A DNA stretch of 64,000 bases from Maricaulis salignorans (GCA_945891505.1 CAMDDL010000009.1:1-64000); one strand, 5' to 3'; counted from the first letter of the stretch, positions 27,049-36,061 are shown. Translations and numbers: made by a program. Notes: a model not told the origin generated them from the letters alone.

Positions 27049-29799
27049 ATGATCACTCAAGTGATTCGCGATGGGGCTGCCGTGAGCTTTGATTCCGCCT
27101 TTTTTGGTCATGAGCGCCTCGTGGCGCAGCCCGATATGCTGCGCGAGATCGGCGCTGACTCTGGCCCATTCTATGCCCCGGCGAGTTGGAGTTTAGACAA
27201 CGTGCTGGCCTTCGGCGAAGCCGCAGACCTACCTGACGAGACCTCGATTTCCGATGCCATCCTTGATTTAGCCGGTCGTATTGGCAGCTTGGCTTGGACG
27301 GCAGGCATTTTGGCTGATGCGGAAGCGCGTGACCATTTTGAAGCGGTGTTGGCCAATAGCCTGTTGAACCGCCAAGTCATGCTTGACGCAGGCTATCTGC
27401 GCGCCTTGGGCCAAACAGGAGCGGCTACGCGCGGCTTTGTCTTGAACTTGAAAGATCGGTCGACAGAGATTGAAACGGGCCTACCAGCTGTTTGGCTGGA
27501 TGACGATTTCCAAAGCCGGATCGTGCCTTGGGCACAGGCAGAGACGGTCGTGCATCAGCGTCGGCAAAGTCAGTTTGACTCATCTGCACTGTCGATGGGA
27601 CGCATCCAACTGCGCGACGCGATGGCCCGCGTTAGCGAAGCCGTTGGCCGTGCCGAAGGCGTGGGCCATGATGACCCACGAGACAATCCCGTTCTAGCCC
27701 AAGCTGTGGCGGCAGCATTCCGCATTGGGGCCCCTGCGGGGGCAATCCTAGAAGCGATTGAGGATGCTAAACAAGGCATTTTTGATGCCACAGCCCATGG
27801 CGCCCTGCTCGACGCGCCTTTGCTGGAACCGACCACCCTTCTTATCCCTGCCGACCAAACCCTAGACGGTGACTTGCTTTTGCGGGCCGCGCGTACCGGT
27901 TGTAGCTTTGCTTTTGACGATGCGGCTTTTGCGGCGCTTGGCCCGGCTGCCGTGATCTCATTGTCTGCCTTTTATGAAGATATAGACTTCAATCAACTTG
28001 AACGCGTTGCTGCAACTTGGCGGATAGCCCTTGATTGCTTAGGCGCTGCCACAGCGTTTCCGACCAAATCGGCGGCCCAGAACTGGGCCAAACAGCGCGC
28101 AGCAACGATCCGATATTGTGACGGTGCAGGCCTTTTGATGGCGCTTGGGAAGTCCTATGCCGCGCCTGACGATCAAGACGTGGTTCGCCGTGCGCTTAGC
28201 GCGATCGCTACCGGGACTGCTGAGGCCAGCAGCATCTTGGCCAAGATTTCTGCTGCTACCGGCAACCCGCCGAGCTTTGAGACGGCGTTAAAGCCGCAAG
28301 AGCATGGATTGGTTCTGGTGGCACTTGGGGCTGATGCCCCAGGTCTTGCGCCTATCTCCAGCCCGGCGATTGAGACGGCCCTATCGGGAGAAGAAACCGG
28401 CTTTTCAGTGCGCCCTTGTGTGGTCCGTGGCCTAAAAGCGCTGGGGCTCGACGACCAAGATGCTACCCGACAATTACTGGGCACCCGCACTTTAATTGGC
28501 GCGCCCGGTGTTTCCTATGACGCGCTGGCCAGCCGTGGCGTTGATGAAGACGGCCTAGCCGCAATTGCAGACGCCTTGATCAGCGCGCGCTCGCTGCGCC
28601 AAACCATCACCCCTTGGCTTCTAGGGCCAGAGGAAACTGCACGCTGGTGCGGATGCAGCTTAGACAAGGTCTTGCAGCCGGGCTTTGATGTGCTGAAAGA
28701 GCTAGGCTTTACCTCCCAAGATATCGCTGCAGCCCAAAAGTGGGCTTTAGGCCAGCCTGACCAATGGGGCGTACTGCCCAATTCAGATGTGTTTGGCCCG
28801 GCGACACGCGAAAACGTCGTCCGATTTGCTGCGGCCCAAGATGAAGCGATCCGTCAATATGTGACGCTAAGCCTGCCTGTATCGCGCACCGAGAATGTGA
28901 GAGCGATGGCGACAGAACTTGCTAAGGTTCTTGGCCAAGCAGGCTTTGCAGGCTTTAAACTCAAATTGTCTGAGCCCGGCTTTGACGCGCCCAACTTTGA
29001 CCTAAGCCGCTATGAAAATGTGGCCGAAGAAGTCAAAGTCGAACGGGTCGAAGTGGTGGTTGAGCGCGTTGTAGAGCGCTTGATCCCTCAACCCGCCGCG
29101 CGACGCCGTCTGCCAGATCGGCGCAAGGGCTACATCCAAAAAGCTTCGGTTGGAGGCCATAAGGTCTATCTGCACACCGGCGAATTTGATGATGGCGAGA
29201 TCGGGGAAATCTTCATCGACATGCATAAGGAAGGCGCGGCCTTCCGGTCCTTGATGAACAATTTCGCCATCGCGACGTCCATTGGCCTGCAATATGGTGT
29301 GCCGCTGGAGGAGTTTGTCGATGCCTTTGTCGGCACGCGTTTTGAACCTGCGGGCGATGTTGAGGGCAATGATTCCATCGTGCGTGCGACGTCCATCCTC
29401 GACTATTTGTTCCGCGAACTGGCCGTTTCTTATTTAGGCCGCGATGATTTGGCGGAATTGTCTGAAGACCGATTTGATGAAGCGGTGACGGATGCTGGCG
29501 CACCTGAAGCTGCTGACCCCGTGCGTTTCATCTCCAAAGGTTTCTCGCGCGGCAGCTTCCCAGATAATCTGGTGCGCCTGCCCAGTGCTGCCGAACGAGC
29601 TAGCCGTGGGTCCAATCCACCCCAAGAGCGCACCATCCAAGCGACCTTGATTCAGCCTCAGCCTGCTGCCCCCAGTGCCCGCTATGAAGGCGACCCCTGC
29701 CCAGACTGTGGCCACTTCACGGTGAAGGCGGACGCCTTTGGCTATGCCTGCGATGCTTGCGGGTGGGCCGGGCCACGCCAAGCTGAAGGCAGCGCCTAA
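27049..29799 (+). CDS. Degenerate NrdJ (B12-dependent ribonucleotide reductase) paralogue with intact TSCPD and zinc-ribbon C-terminus
   Basis: 916 residues against about 1200 for alphaproteobacterial NrdJ. The C-terminus is clearly Nrd[79 protein letters not shown] (TSCPD, about 687-798), FISKGFSRG, and a zinc ribbon with Cys884, 887, 901 and 904. Upstream, recalled NrdJ order can be followed by eye: [13 protein letters not shown] (about 358) matches the IGGLLMTMG segment, [12 protein letters not shown] (about 482) matches LKGAPGINHESL, and [14 protein letters not shown] (about 546) matches FDLLAALGFSKAEI. The catalytic NPCSE loop, the PTGTIG loop and the thiol-pair regions are not recognisable; the best placement gives TGCSF near residue 285. 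I infer a catalytically inactive paralogue, perhaps structural or regulatory. A divergent homologue with its own chemistry is possible. Confidence 0.8.
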   Translation: MITQVIRDGAAVSFDSAFFGHERLVAQPDMLREIGADSGPFYAPASWSLDNVLAFGEAADLPDETSISDAILDLAGRIGSLAWTAGILADAEARDHFEAVLANSLLNRQVMLDAGYLRALGQTGAATRGFVLNLKDRSTEIETGLPAVWLDDDFQSRIVPWAQAETVVHQRRQSQFDSSALSMGRIQLRDAMARVSEAVGRAEGVGHDDPRDNPVLAQAVAAAFRIGAPAGAILEAIEDAKQGIFDATAHGALLDAPLLEPTTLLIPADQTLDGDLLLRAARTGCSFAFDDAAFAALGPAAVISLSAFYEDIDFNQLERVAATWRIALDCLGAATAFPTKSAAQNWAKQRAATIRYCDGAGLLMALGKSYAAPDDQDVVRRALSAIATGTAEASSILAKISAATGNPPSFETALKPQEHGLVLVALGADAPGLAPISSPAIETALSGEETGFSVRPCVVRGLKALGLDDQDATRQLLGTRTLIGAPGVSYDALASRGVDEDGLAAIADALISARSLRQTITPWLLGPEETARWCGCSLDKVLQPGFDVLKELGFTSQDIAAAQKWALGQPDQWGVLPNSDVFGPATRENVVRFAAAQDEAIRQYVTLSLPVSRTENVRAMATELAKVLGQAGFAGFKLKLSEPGFDAPNFDLSRYENVAEEVKVERVEVVVERVVERLIPQPAARRRLPDRRKGYIQKASVGGHKVYLHTGEFDDGEIGEIFIDMHKEGAAFRSLMNNFAIATSIGLQYGVPLEEFVDAFVGTRFEPAGDVEGNDSIVRATSILDYLFRELAVSYLGRDDLAELSEDRFDEAVTDAGAPEAADPVRFISKGFSRGSFPDNLVRLPSAAERASRGSNPPQERTIQATLIQPQPAAPSARYEGDPCPDCGHFTVKADAFGYACDACGWAGPRQAEGSA

Positions 29800-29874
29800 A
29801 ACCGTTTCAAATCACGGCACCATTCCTGCAAGGGTCTGTCTGAACTGATGTTTAGACCGCTGGAGCGTCCGAAA

Positions 29875-30363
29875 ATGAAACGTCTCGCCATTGCCATCCT
29901 CGTCGCAGCAGCTTGCGGCACCTCTGCTTTTGCGCAAAATGCGGGCCAGATTGCGTCTGTTAAAGCTGGTAAGTCCTGCGCTGATTGTAATCTGTTTCAA
30001 GCCGATTTGAGCTATTCAGACGTTTCGGGGAAGACTTTTACCGGTGCGCGCTTGCGCCAGTCCGAGATGTCACTGGCAACGGCAGATGGCACCAATTTTT
30101 CTCGAACCGATCTGTCGATCGCCAACCTTTACGGTGTGCGTGCAACTGGGGCAAATTTTGCACGTGCCAATCTTGAACGCGCCATTTTGGTAGGCGGCTA
30201 TTTCTCTAGTGCCAATTTTACTGGGGCCAATCTGGTCGATGCCAATCTGTCAGGTGCAGAACTTGCTGGCGCACGTGGCCTGACCCAAGCCCAATTGAAC
30301 AAGGCTTGCGGCGATGCAGAAACCACTTTGCCACGCGGCTTGACGGTCCCAGCCTGCAAGTAA
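29875..30363 (+). CDS. Exported pentapeptide-repeat protein A
   Basis: 162 residues from ATG 29875 (MKRLAIAILVAAACGTSAFA), with GGAG upstream; the Met nine codons earlier would bury the signal peptide. Cleavage is likely after SAFA. The mature part begins with a CADC motif and then A(D/N)LSX-type pentapeptides (FQADLSYSDVSGKTFTGARL to NLVDANLSGAELAGA), which fold as a right-handed quadrilateral beta-helix. It ends with a cap, LTQAQLNKACGDAETTLPRG, plus a final CK. The four Cys suggest periplasmic disulfides. It is followed by a paralogue with the same architecture. The function is unknown; the exported location argues against the cytosolic gyrase-mimic role of Qnr/MfpA. Confidence 0.88.
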   Translation: MKRLAIAILVAAACGTSAFAQNAGQIASVKAGKSCADCNLFQADLSYSDVSGKTFTGARLRQSEMSLATADGTNFSRTDLSIANLYGVRATGANFARANLERAILVGGYFSSANFTGANLVDANLSGAELAGARGLTQAQLNKACGDAETTLPRGLTVPACK

Positions 30364-30444
30364 GGACCAGTTTGCGGCTGCCTTGGGCCGAATTGTTACA
30401 ACCATTTAAGTGGAAGTTAAGCGCTAAAGCAGTATAAGGCATTC

Positions 30445-31248
30445 ATGATGTCAAAAGCTTTGCCCTTTCTGATTGCTTTCGCCCTCGTCCCCATTGCTCA
30501 GCCTGTTATGGCGTTCACGTGGGATCAGCGCGGCAAGCCGTCCACAGTAACCTTTACCGGTCGCTTTTCTGGATTGTGCGCGGGCTGTGACATGTCCAAT
30601 CGGCGGATGGACAATGCGCATATGTCCTCAGGCAATTTCGCAGGGTCGAACTTCTCAGGCTCCGTTCTACGAAGCGCCGAGATGACCGCTGGCAATTTTG
30701 CCGGCACGCGCTTTGACCGTGGCGACCTCAGCAACGCAGAAATGAATGGCTCAAACTTTCGCGGCGCCAGCTTTGTTGGAACGGGCCTGCGTTCCATTGA
30801 AGCTGCTGGCGCTAATTTCAGCGGCTCTGACTTCGCCGGATCAGACCTTTCCAATGCCGAATTAATTGGTGCCAACCTAACTGGCGCAAAATTTGGTGGC
30901 ACGCGCGGCACCAATCCAGACTTCAGTGGTGCCAATATGACCGGGGCCATGGTGATGGGCGCAGTCTTCGTCAATGCGGACTTTACCGGGGCCATCATGA
31001 CACGCGTCAATATTGAAGGCGCAGATTTATCTCGTGCGGATCTAACAGGCGTAGTCCTACGCGATGCACGTATCAGCCGCACGCGCTTGCAAGGCGCTGA
31101 TTTTACGGGTGCCAACCTCTCAGGCGCTGATTTATCGACCGCCACAGGCCTTACCACCCGCCAGCTTGAAGATGCCTGCGGCGATGAAACCACGGCCCTG
31201 CCTGCCGGCGTAACCATTCGCGCTTGTAAGACCCGCCGTCCGCGCTAA
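30445..31248 (+). CDS. Exported pentapeptide-repeat protein B
   Basis: 267 residues from ATG 30445, with AAGG about 5 nt upstream. The signal peptide is MMSKALPFLIAFALVPIA through VMA. The mature region has a CAGC motif (as CADC in the preceding gene), then about 30 pentapeptide units with the central Phe/Leu/Met pattern (ANFSG, SDFAG, SDLSN, AELIG, ANLTG). The cap is LTTRQLEDACGDETTALPAG and the end is RACKTRRPR. The shared N-terminal CxxC, the CGD...LP.G cap and adjacency show that the two arose by duplication; this copy has a longer beta-helix. A small TM2 gene follows after 30 nt on the same strand. Substrate or partner unknown. Confidence 0.9.
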   Translation: MMSKALPFLIAFALVPIAQPVMAFTWDQRGKPSTVTFTGRFSGLCAGCDMSNRRMDNAHMSSGNFAGSNFSGSVLRSAEMTAGNFAGTRFDRGDLSNAEMNGSNFRGASFVGTGLRSIEAAGANFSGSDFAGSDLSNAELIGANLTGAKFGGTRGTNPDFSGANMTGAMVMGAVFVNADFTGAIMTRVNIEGADLSRADLTGVVLRDARISRTRLQGADFTGANLSGADLSTATGLTTRQLEDACGDETTALPAGVTIRACKTRRPR

Positions 31249-31278
31249 GCGTTTGTTGTAATTCAGGGGCACGCGATC

Positions 31279-31584
31279 GTGGAAATAAGCCGAGAAGAAA
31301 TGATCGCCATTGAACTTCGTACCGACAGAGAGGCGAAAGATCCCTTTCCCGCTTATGTACTTTGGTTCTTCCTTGGCTGGTTCGGAGCCCATCGCTTTTT
31401 TGTCAGCGAGACGAGGACTGGCCTAGCCATGTTGATTTTGACCCTCAGCATGGTCGGCTTTCCTATCACCTTCGTCTGGTGGCTTACCGATGCCGTACGG
31501 CTCGGTGGTCTCCTACAAGAAAAGCGCGACCTGGTGCGCGACCGAATTGCGCGGGAGACATTAGAGCTGAAGGAATTGTATTAG
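31279..31584 (+). CDS. TM2-domain membrane protein
   Basis: Small inner-membrane protein of 101 residues if GTG 31279 is used, or 94 from ATG 31300 (preceded by GAGAAG); I cannot decide between them. The TM2 domain has two helices (about 27-45 and 48-70): FPAYVLWFFLGWFGAHRF, then TGLAMLILTLSMVGFPITF and the W-x-x-D motif WWLTDAVRL. The C-terminus is charged and helical (KRDLVRDRIARETLELKEL). TM2 proteins are widespread with no settled bacterial function. It may be co-transcribed with the pentapeptide-repeat gene 30 nt upstream. Confidence 0.82.
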   Translation: MEISREEMIAIELRTDREAKDPFPAYVLWFFLGWFGAHRFFVSETRTGLAMLILTLSMVGFPITFVWWLTDAVRLGGLLQEKRDLVRDRIARETLELKELY

Positions 31585-31630
31585 GAGTGGGGTGGGCCAG
31601 AATGGGCGCTTAAGTACCTCTAAGTACAAG

Positions 31631-31800
31631 GGCCTCTCCCCTCTCCTTTTGGGGTCGACCTATAGGTCGACGGGTCGGGGGTTAGGGCTTACGGGCACGG
31701 AAGTTATTTTCTCTCGCCAAAGAAGAGCTGGCCAACACTCCTTTGAGAACTGTGAGTTTAAGCCCTCACCCCAACCCCTCTCCCAAAGGGCGAGGGGCTT
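31631..31800. repeat. REP-like inverted repeat region in a 235-nt gap
   Basis: The gap 31585-31819 carries CCTCTCCCCTCTCC with a downstream GGGTCGGGGGTTAGGGC (31632-31687). About 75 nt later it carries CCCTCACCCCAACCCCTCTC with GGGCGAGGGGCTT (31763-31800). These pyrimidine-rich and purine-rich halves resemble the dispersed CCCTCACCCC/GGGTGAGGG palindromic elements found between genes in many proteobacterial genomes. The right copy folds with an AAA loop (TCTCCCAAAGGGCGA). Copy number elsewhere in the genome is unknown. Confidence 0.6.
31654..31671. repeat. Perfect 18-bp palindrome inside the repeat
   Basis: GTCGACCTATAGGTCGAC is fully self-complementary and sits at the tip of the left REP-like arm. 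It may be the loop-end of the repeat's hairpin or a dimeric protein site; nothing adjacent decides. Confidence 0.6.
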
Positions 31801-31819
31801 GAGTCGCTGCCCCCACTCC

Positions 31820-32467
31820 TCACGTATCCTCGCGCAACAGCCCTTGCACAAAGCCGCCCATCCAAGGCTGGCGGGCGCGGCGCATGCGTTCGGCTTCGAG
31901 GATGGTTTTTAGGCGCGCATAGCTTTGGTCGAGATCCTCATTGACCAGCACATAGTCAAAGTTTTCCCAGCGGCTGATCTCGCCATAGGCATTGGTCATG
32001 CGTTTTTTGATGACTTCGGGCGTGTCTTGCCCGCGCGAAATCAGGCGGCGCTTCAGCTCTGCCATGCTGGGCGGCAGGATAAAGACTTTCACCACTTCTT
32101 CCGGCGCCGAGGTGCGCAATTGCAGCGCGCCTTGCCAGTCGACATCAAACATCAAGTCGCGGCCCGATTGCAGGGTAGCGAACGCGCTGTCCCGCGGGCT
32201 GCCATAATAATGGTCATGGACTTCGGCCCATTCCAGAAACCCGTCCTGAGCACGATGGGCGCGGAATTGGTCTTTGTCGACAAAGTGGTAATGCACCCTA
32301 TCGCTCTCGCCCGGCCGGGGTGCGCGCGTGGTCCAAGAAACCGACAGCGCGATATCTGGGTCTTCGTCAACAAGGCGACGGGACAAAGTGGTTTTGCCTG
32401 CCCCAGACGGGCTGACCAAGGCCAACATCAGACCGCGACGTTTGTAGAGATGGGGCTCACTCGACAT
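31820..32467 (-). CDS. gmk: Guanylate kinase
   Basis: 215-residue cytosolic enzyme phosphorylating GMP to GDP. The P-loop SPSGAGKTTL is at about 19-28, the GMP-binding segment is SVSWTTRAPRPGESDRVHYH, followed by FLEWAEVHDHYYGSPRD and DVDWQGALQLR. The lid region is SRGQDTPEVIKKRM. The start ATG 32467 overlaps the end of the yicC gene by 11 nt, so it is the last gene of the mltG-yicC-gmk run. Purine metabolism is also represented here by guaB and purF. Confidence 0.97.
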   Translation of the reverse strand: MSSEPHLYKRRGLMLALVSPSGAGKTTLSRRLVDEDPDIALSVSWTTRAPRPGESDRVHYHFVDKDQFRAHRAQDGFLEWAEVHDHYYGSPRDSAFATLQSGRDLMFDVDWQGALQLRTSAPEEVVKVFILPPSMAELKRRLISRGQDTPEVIKKRMTNAYGEISRWENFDYVLVNEDLDQSYARLKTILEAERMRRARQPWMGGFVQGLLREDT

Positions 32468-33359
32468 TGGCTGCCTGTTCTTTCAATTGATCGACACTGG
32501 CCTTGAGGTCGAGGCCTGCGCGAGTGAGTTCCAAGGCCGCAGCTTTGGCCGTCAATGTATTGGATTCACGGTGAAATTCTTGCGCCAAGAAATCCAGCTT
32601 GCGGCCGATATCGCCACCTTGCTGAAGCAGGGCGCGCGCCTCACCACTATGGGCCCGCAGACGGTCCAATTCCTCGCGCACATCCGCCTTTAGGGCGAGC
32701 GCGGCAGCCTCTTGCAACAGGCGCTGCTGGTCATAGGGCACATCGCCCAAAAGCTCTGCCGCGCGCTTTTGCACGCGGTCACGAATGGCCAAGACTTGCG
32801 CTTCTGCAGCGGCTTCGGCTTGATGGGTGGTGGCCTCGATCCGCGACAGCAAGGTTTCAAACAGCGTGAACAGCCCCTCACCCTCACGGTGCCGAGCGGC
32901 CAGAAGGGCGTCGAGCGCGGTATCTAGGCCAATAATCAAAGCAGCTTCGCGTGCGGCCTTCACCTCGTCAGGCTCAACAAAATCTGCACTTTCCAGCACG
33001 CCGCGCAATTGCAGAAGGCCGTCCAGACTAGGTCGGCCTACCTTGCCCTGTTCGATCAACGCTTGCCCTTCTGCGAGATAAAACGCCATCATCTCGTGAT
33101 TGACCCGGATCATTGGGCCAATGCTGGTGCTGTCCCGTTTGGTCGCGAGCGAGATCTGGATCGACCCGCGCTTGAAGCGCTTGGCGCAGCCTTCGCGAAT
33201 CTTGGTCTCAAAGGCTTCATAGCCGGGCGGCAGTTTGAACTTCACATCGAGATTGCGGCCATTGACGCTGCGCGCTTCCCACGCCCAAGCGACATCGCCA
33301 GCTTGACCTTCGGCGCGGCCAAAGCCCGTCATGCCCAAGAGCGGTGTCACAGGTTTCAT
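32457..33359 (-). CDS. YicC/YloC-family endoribonuclease
   Basis: 300 residues from ATG 33359, whose ATGA overlaps the mltG stop; this coupling sets the start at MKPVTPLLGMTGFGRAEG, the canonical YicC N-terminus. The YicC_N domain includes ARSVNGRNLDVKFKLPPGYE and KRFKRGSIQISL. The C-terminal DUF1732 half ends in GGDIGRKLDFLAQEFHRESNTLTAKAA, with the HRE.NT signature. E. coli YicC is an RNA endonuclease linked to small-RNA turnover; I transfer only the family activity. The yicC-gmk neighbourhood is conserved across bacteria. Confidence 0.95.
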   Translation of the reverse strand: MKPVTPLLGMTGFGRAEGQAGDVAWAWEARSVNGRNLDVKFKLPPGYEAFETKIREGCAKRFKRGSIQISLATKRDSTSIGPMIRVNHEMMAFYLAEGQALIEQGKVGRPSLDGLLQLRGVLESADFVEPDEVKAAREAALIIGLDTALDALLAARHREGEGLFTLFETLLSRIEATTHQAEAAAEAQVLAIRDRVQKRAAELLGDVPYDQQRLLQEAAALALKADVREELDRLRAHSGEARALLQQGGDIGRKLDFLAQEFHRESNTLTAKAAALELTRAGLDLKASVDQLKEQAANVE

Positions 33360-34411
33360 TGGCCACCGCCCAACAGGCTTTGGCCCTTTTTCTCTTGTTC
33401 CGCTCGCCACGCACGCCAGCGCAGGACGTTGCGATTATGCTCGGCATAGGTCTCGGCAAAGACGTGCCCGCCTGTGCCGTCAGCCACAAAGAAGATTTCG
33501 CGGGTCCGGGGCGGGTTCAGAACAGCCGCCAAAGCATCCTTGCCCGGATTGGCAATCGGCGTCGGGGGCAAGCCTTGGATCACATAGGTGTTCCAAGGAT
33601 GGGGGTTTTCGAGGTCGCTACGGAAGATTTTCCGGCGTAAGGGTGCGCCCTTGGTGATGCCATAAATGATGGTTGGGTCCGATTGCAGCTTCATGCCAAG
33701 GCGAAGGCGATTGACAAAGACCGCCGCCACACGGGGCCGCTCTTCAGCAATACCGGTTTCTTTTTCCACGATGGAGGCCAAAATGATCGCCTCTTGCTTC
33801 GTGGCAATCGGCAGGTCTGGCGCGCGCTTTAGCCACAACTCATCAATGAGGGCTTGGTGGCTGTCCTGCATCCGCTTGACCACACTTGCGCGCGTATCGC
33901 CACGTTGGATCGGATAGGTGTCAGGGTTGAGCGTCCCTTCAGGCGGCGCTGGCGGCAACTCGCCTGCCAGAAAACGGCTTGCTTCCAGACGTGTGTAGAT
34001 TTGGCTGACACTCCAGCCCTCGGGCAACACAATCGCGCGCCTGACCCCCTCACCGCTGGCGAGGATTCTGGCAACGCTGATGGGGGTGGCAGCGGAAGGA
34101 ATTTCATATTCCGCAATCTTCAAGTCGGCCGCAGAGCCATTGATCGCGACCGCCAAGCGGAACCCCAGGGCGGATCGCACCAAGCCTTCCTTTTGCAGGC
34201 GCCGGCCAACAATGCTAGCAGAATCGCCGTCTTGCACAACAAAGAAGCTCGACTCGCCCTCTTTCGCTTTCGGGCCCGGCCCCAAAAGGAACAGGCCGGT
34301 GGCAAGCACCAGCAGAATAGACGCGAGGCCAAGCCCGATCCAAATGCGCTGCCACATGGCCTTTGCCTGTGCCGCCTTTTTGCCACGCACTTTGGCGACG
34401 GGATCGGTCAT
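33356..34411 (-). CDS. mltG: Endolytic murein transglycosylase MltG
   Basis: 351-residue inner-membrane lytic transglycosylase that cleaves nascent glycan strands and is thought to set their length. There is one N-terminal transmembrane helix at about 22-44 (IWIGLGLASILLVLATGLFL), a LysM-like subdomain at about 55-125, and the catalytic domain. The catalytic Glu218 lies in LASIVEKETGIAEERP, at the same number as E. coli MltG, followed by VFVNRLRLGMKLQSDPTIIYG and HPWNTYVIQGLPPTPI. The start overlaps the fabF stop (TAATG) and the stop overlaps yicC (ATGA), so fabF-mltG-yicC-gmk is one translationally coupled chain. Confidence 0.96.
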   Translation of the reverse strand: MTDPVAKVRGKKAAQAKAMWQRIWIGLGLASILLVLATGLFLLGPGPKAKEGESSFFVVQDGDSASIVGRRLQKEGLVRSALGFRLAVAINGSAADLKIAEYEIPSAATPISVARILASGEGVRRAIVLPEGWSVSQIYTRLEASRFLAGELPPAPPEGTLNPDTYPIQRGDTRASVVKRMQDSHQALIDELWLKRAPDLPIATKQEAIILASIVEKETGIAEERPRVAAVFVNRLRLGMKLQSDPTIIYGITKGAPLRRKIFRSDLENPHPWNTYVIQGLPPTPIANPGKDALAAVLNPPRTREIFFVADGTGGHVFAETYAEHNRNVLRWRAWRAEQEKKGQSLLGGGQ

Positions 34412-35691
34412 TAGACCGCTTTCAGGATCAGCGCCGCGTTGGTACCGCCAAAGCCAAAGGAATTGGACAACACAGCCTTGGCAACGACTTTCTTGGCCTC
34501 GAGCGGAACCAAATCAATCTGGGTCTCGACCGATGGATTGCGCAGATTGAGTGTCGGTGGGGCGATTTGGTCCCGTAACACCAGAAGCGAGAAAATCGCT
34601 TCAACCGAGCCTGCGGCGCCCAGAAGATGGCCGATTGCGGACTTGGTTGAAGACATAGTCAAGCCTTGAGTGTCCGCGCCAAACAAACGCTCCACCGCCC
34701 GCAACTCAATCTCATCACCCAAGGGGGTCGAGGTGCCGTGCGCGTTGACATAGCCGATGTCTGACGTGGCAAGACCTGCATCCTTCAACGCAGAGCGCAT
34801 GGCCCGGAAGCCACCATTGCCATCTTCAGAAGGCGCTGTGATGTGATACGCATCACCCGACATGCCATATCCTGCCACTTCGCCATAAATCTTGGCTCCG
34901 CGTGCCTTGGCATGCTCATATTCTTCCAAGACGACAACGCCTGCGCCTTCGCCCAAAACAAAGCCGTCGCGGTCCTTGTCATAGGGGCGAGAAGCCGAAG
35001 TTGGATCGTCGTTAAAGCCACTCGACAGCGCGCGCGCTGCGGCAAAGCCAGCAATTCCAAGTTTACAAACCGCAGCCTCACAGCCGCCTGCGACCATCAC
35101 ATCGGCATCGCCATATTTGATGATGCGGGCGGCGTCACCAATGGCATGGGCCCCGGTCGCACAAGCGGTCACCACCGAATGATTAGGGCCTTTAAAACCG
35201 TGCTTGATCGACACGTGGCCAGAAGTCAGATTGATTAGCGCCGAGGGCACGAAGAACGGGCTGATCTTGCGGGGCCCTTCTTTCTCAAGCAGCAGCGCAT
35301 TGTTTGCAATGGTGGATAGACCACCAATGCCAGAGCCAATCATGACGCCAGTGCGCTCTTGCTGTTCTTCGGTTTCGGCGACCCAACCAGAATCGGCAAT
35401 CGCCTCATTGGCGGCAGCTACCCCGAATAAAATAAACTCATCGACGCGCCGACGGTCCCGCGAGGACATCGCGGTTTCAGGATCGAAAGACCCGGCCACA
35501 TCAGCGCCGCCACCGCCGCGCCCGGTCGTCCAAGGGACTTCGCAGGCATAGTGGACGGGCAGGTCAGATGCATCAAACGCAGAGATGGTGCCTGCCCCGT
35601 TTGCACCGGACAACAGGCTTTTCCAAACGAAATCGGCCCCGACCCCGATTGGGGTGACGAGGCCGATTCCCGTCACGACAACGCGACGCAT
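34411..35691 (-). CDS. fabF: Beta-ketoacyl-ACP synthase II
   Basis: 426-residue condensing enzyme that elongates acyl-ACP with malonyl-ACP. The catalytic triad is visible: Cys177 in VTACATGAHA, His in NAHGTSTPLGD, and His in KSAIGHLLGAAGS. The start MRRVVVTGIGLVTPIG and the C-terminal NSFGFGGTNAALIL are canonical. A Gly-rich insertion (TTGRGGGGADVAGS, about 55-68) is an unusual addition near the N-terminus. It follows acpP by 7 nt, the standard acpP-fabF pair. Confidence 0.97.
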   Translation of the reverse strand: MRRVVVTGIGLVTPIGVGADFVWKSLLSGANGAGTISAFDASDLPVHYACEVPWTTGRGGGGADVAGSFDPETAMSSRDRRRVDEFILFGVAAANEAIADSGWVAETEEQQERTGVMIGSGIGGLSTIANNALLLEKEGPRKISPFFVPSALINLTSGHVSIKHGFKGPNHSVVTACATGAHAIGDAARIIKYGDADVMVAGGCEAAVCKLGIAGFAAARALSSGFNDDPTSASRPYDKDRDGFVLGEGAGVVVLEEYEHAKARGAKIYGEVAGYGMSGDAYHITAPSEDGNGGFRAMRSALKDAGLATSDIGYVNAHGTSTPLGDEIELRAVERLFGADTQGLTMSSTKSAIGHLLGAAGSVEAIFSLLVLRDQIAPPTLNLRNPSVETQIDLVPLEAKKVVAKAVLSNSFGFGGTNAALILKAV

Positions 35692-35698
35692 GTTCTGA

Positions 35699-35935
35699 TC
35701 AGCCAGCGTTGGCCGAAATGAACTTCACCGCGTCGCCGACGGTTTGGATCTTTTCAGCAGCATCATCTGGGATCTCAACGCCAAACTCTTCTTCAAAAGC
35801 CATGACAAGTTCCACTGTGTCGAGGCTGTCTGCGCCCAGATCATCAATGAAGCTCGCATTTTCAACGACTTTTTCCGCATCAGCGTCCAAGTGTTCAATT
35901 ACGATCTTTTTTACGCGGTCGAAAACGTCAGACAT
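35699..35935 (-). CDS. acpP: Acyl carrier protein
   Basis: 78-residue acidic helical carrier for growing acyl chains. The 4'-phosphopantetheine attachment Ser37 is in [20 protein letters not shown], the most conserved block of the family. The ribosome site GAGGA lies 6-7 nt upstream of ATG 35935, just after a 5' hairpin. It is separated from fabG by 126 nt, so it probably has its own promoter in addition to read-through from fabD-fabG. Confidence 0.98.
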   Translation of the reverse strand: MSDVFDRVKKIVIEHLDADAEKVVENASFIDDLGADSLDTVELVMAFEEEFGVEIPDDAAEKIQTVGDAVKFISANAG

Positions 35936-35953
35936 TGTTGGTCCTCGAATCCT

Positions 35954-35979
35954 GCCGAAGTCCCTTCGGCGTTGTTATA
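35954..35979 (-). promoter_or_regulatory. acpP leader: TATAAC box and 5' hairpin
   Basis: On the minus strand TATAAC (35979-35974) is followed immediately by a perfect hairpin GCCGAAG-GGA-CTTCGGC (35970-35954), which ends about 10 nt before the acpP ribosome site. If the box is the -10 element, the transcript would start within the hairpin; if transcription begins upstream, the stem-loop would cap or punctuate the mRNA. No good -35 hexamer is visible. Confidence 0.4.
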
Positions 35980-36061
35980 GTTACCGTTTTGCCAACATAG
36001 CGCCACGGGAGTTGAACGAACTAGCACCTTTGGCCTGAAGCCGCTAGCGCCAAAACAGTAC

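Noticed and set aside
30525-31217. A 230-codon minus-strand frame opposite pentapeptide gene B.
   Set aside because: It is the complement of a repetitive beta-helix gene, which keeps the antisense frame open. The product is a low-complexity Arg/Pro/Ser repeat with no family, and the plus strand has the signal peptide and the ribosome site.
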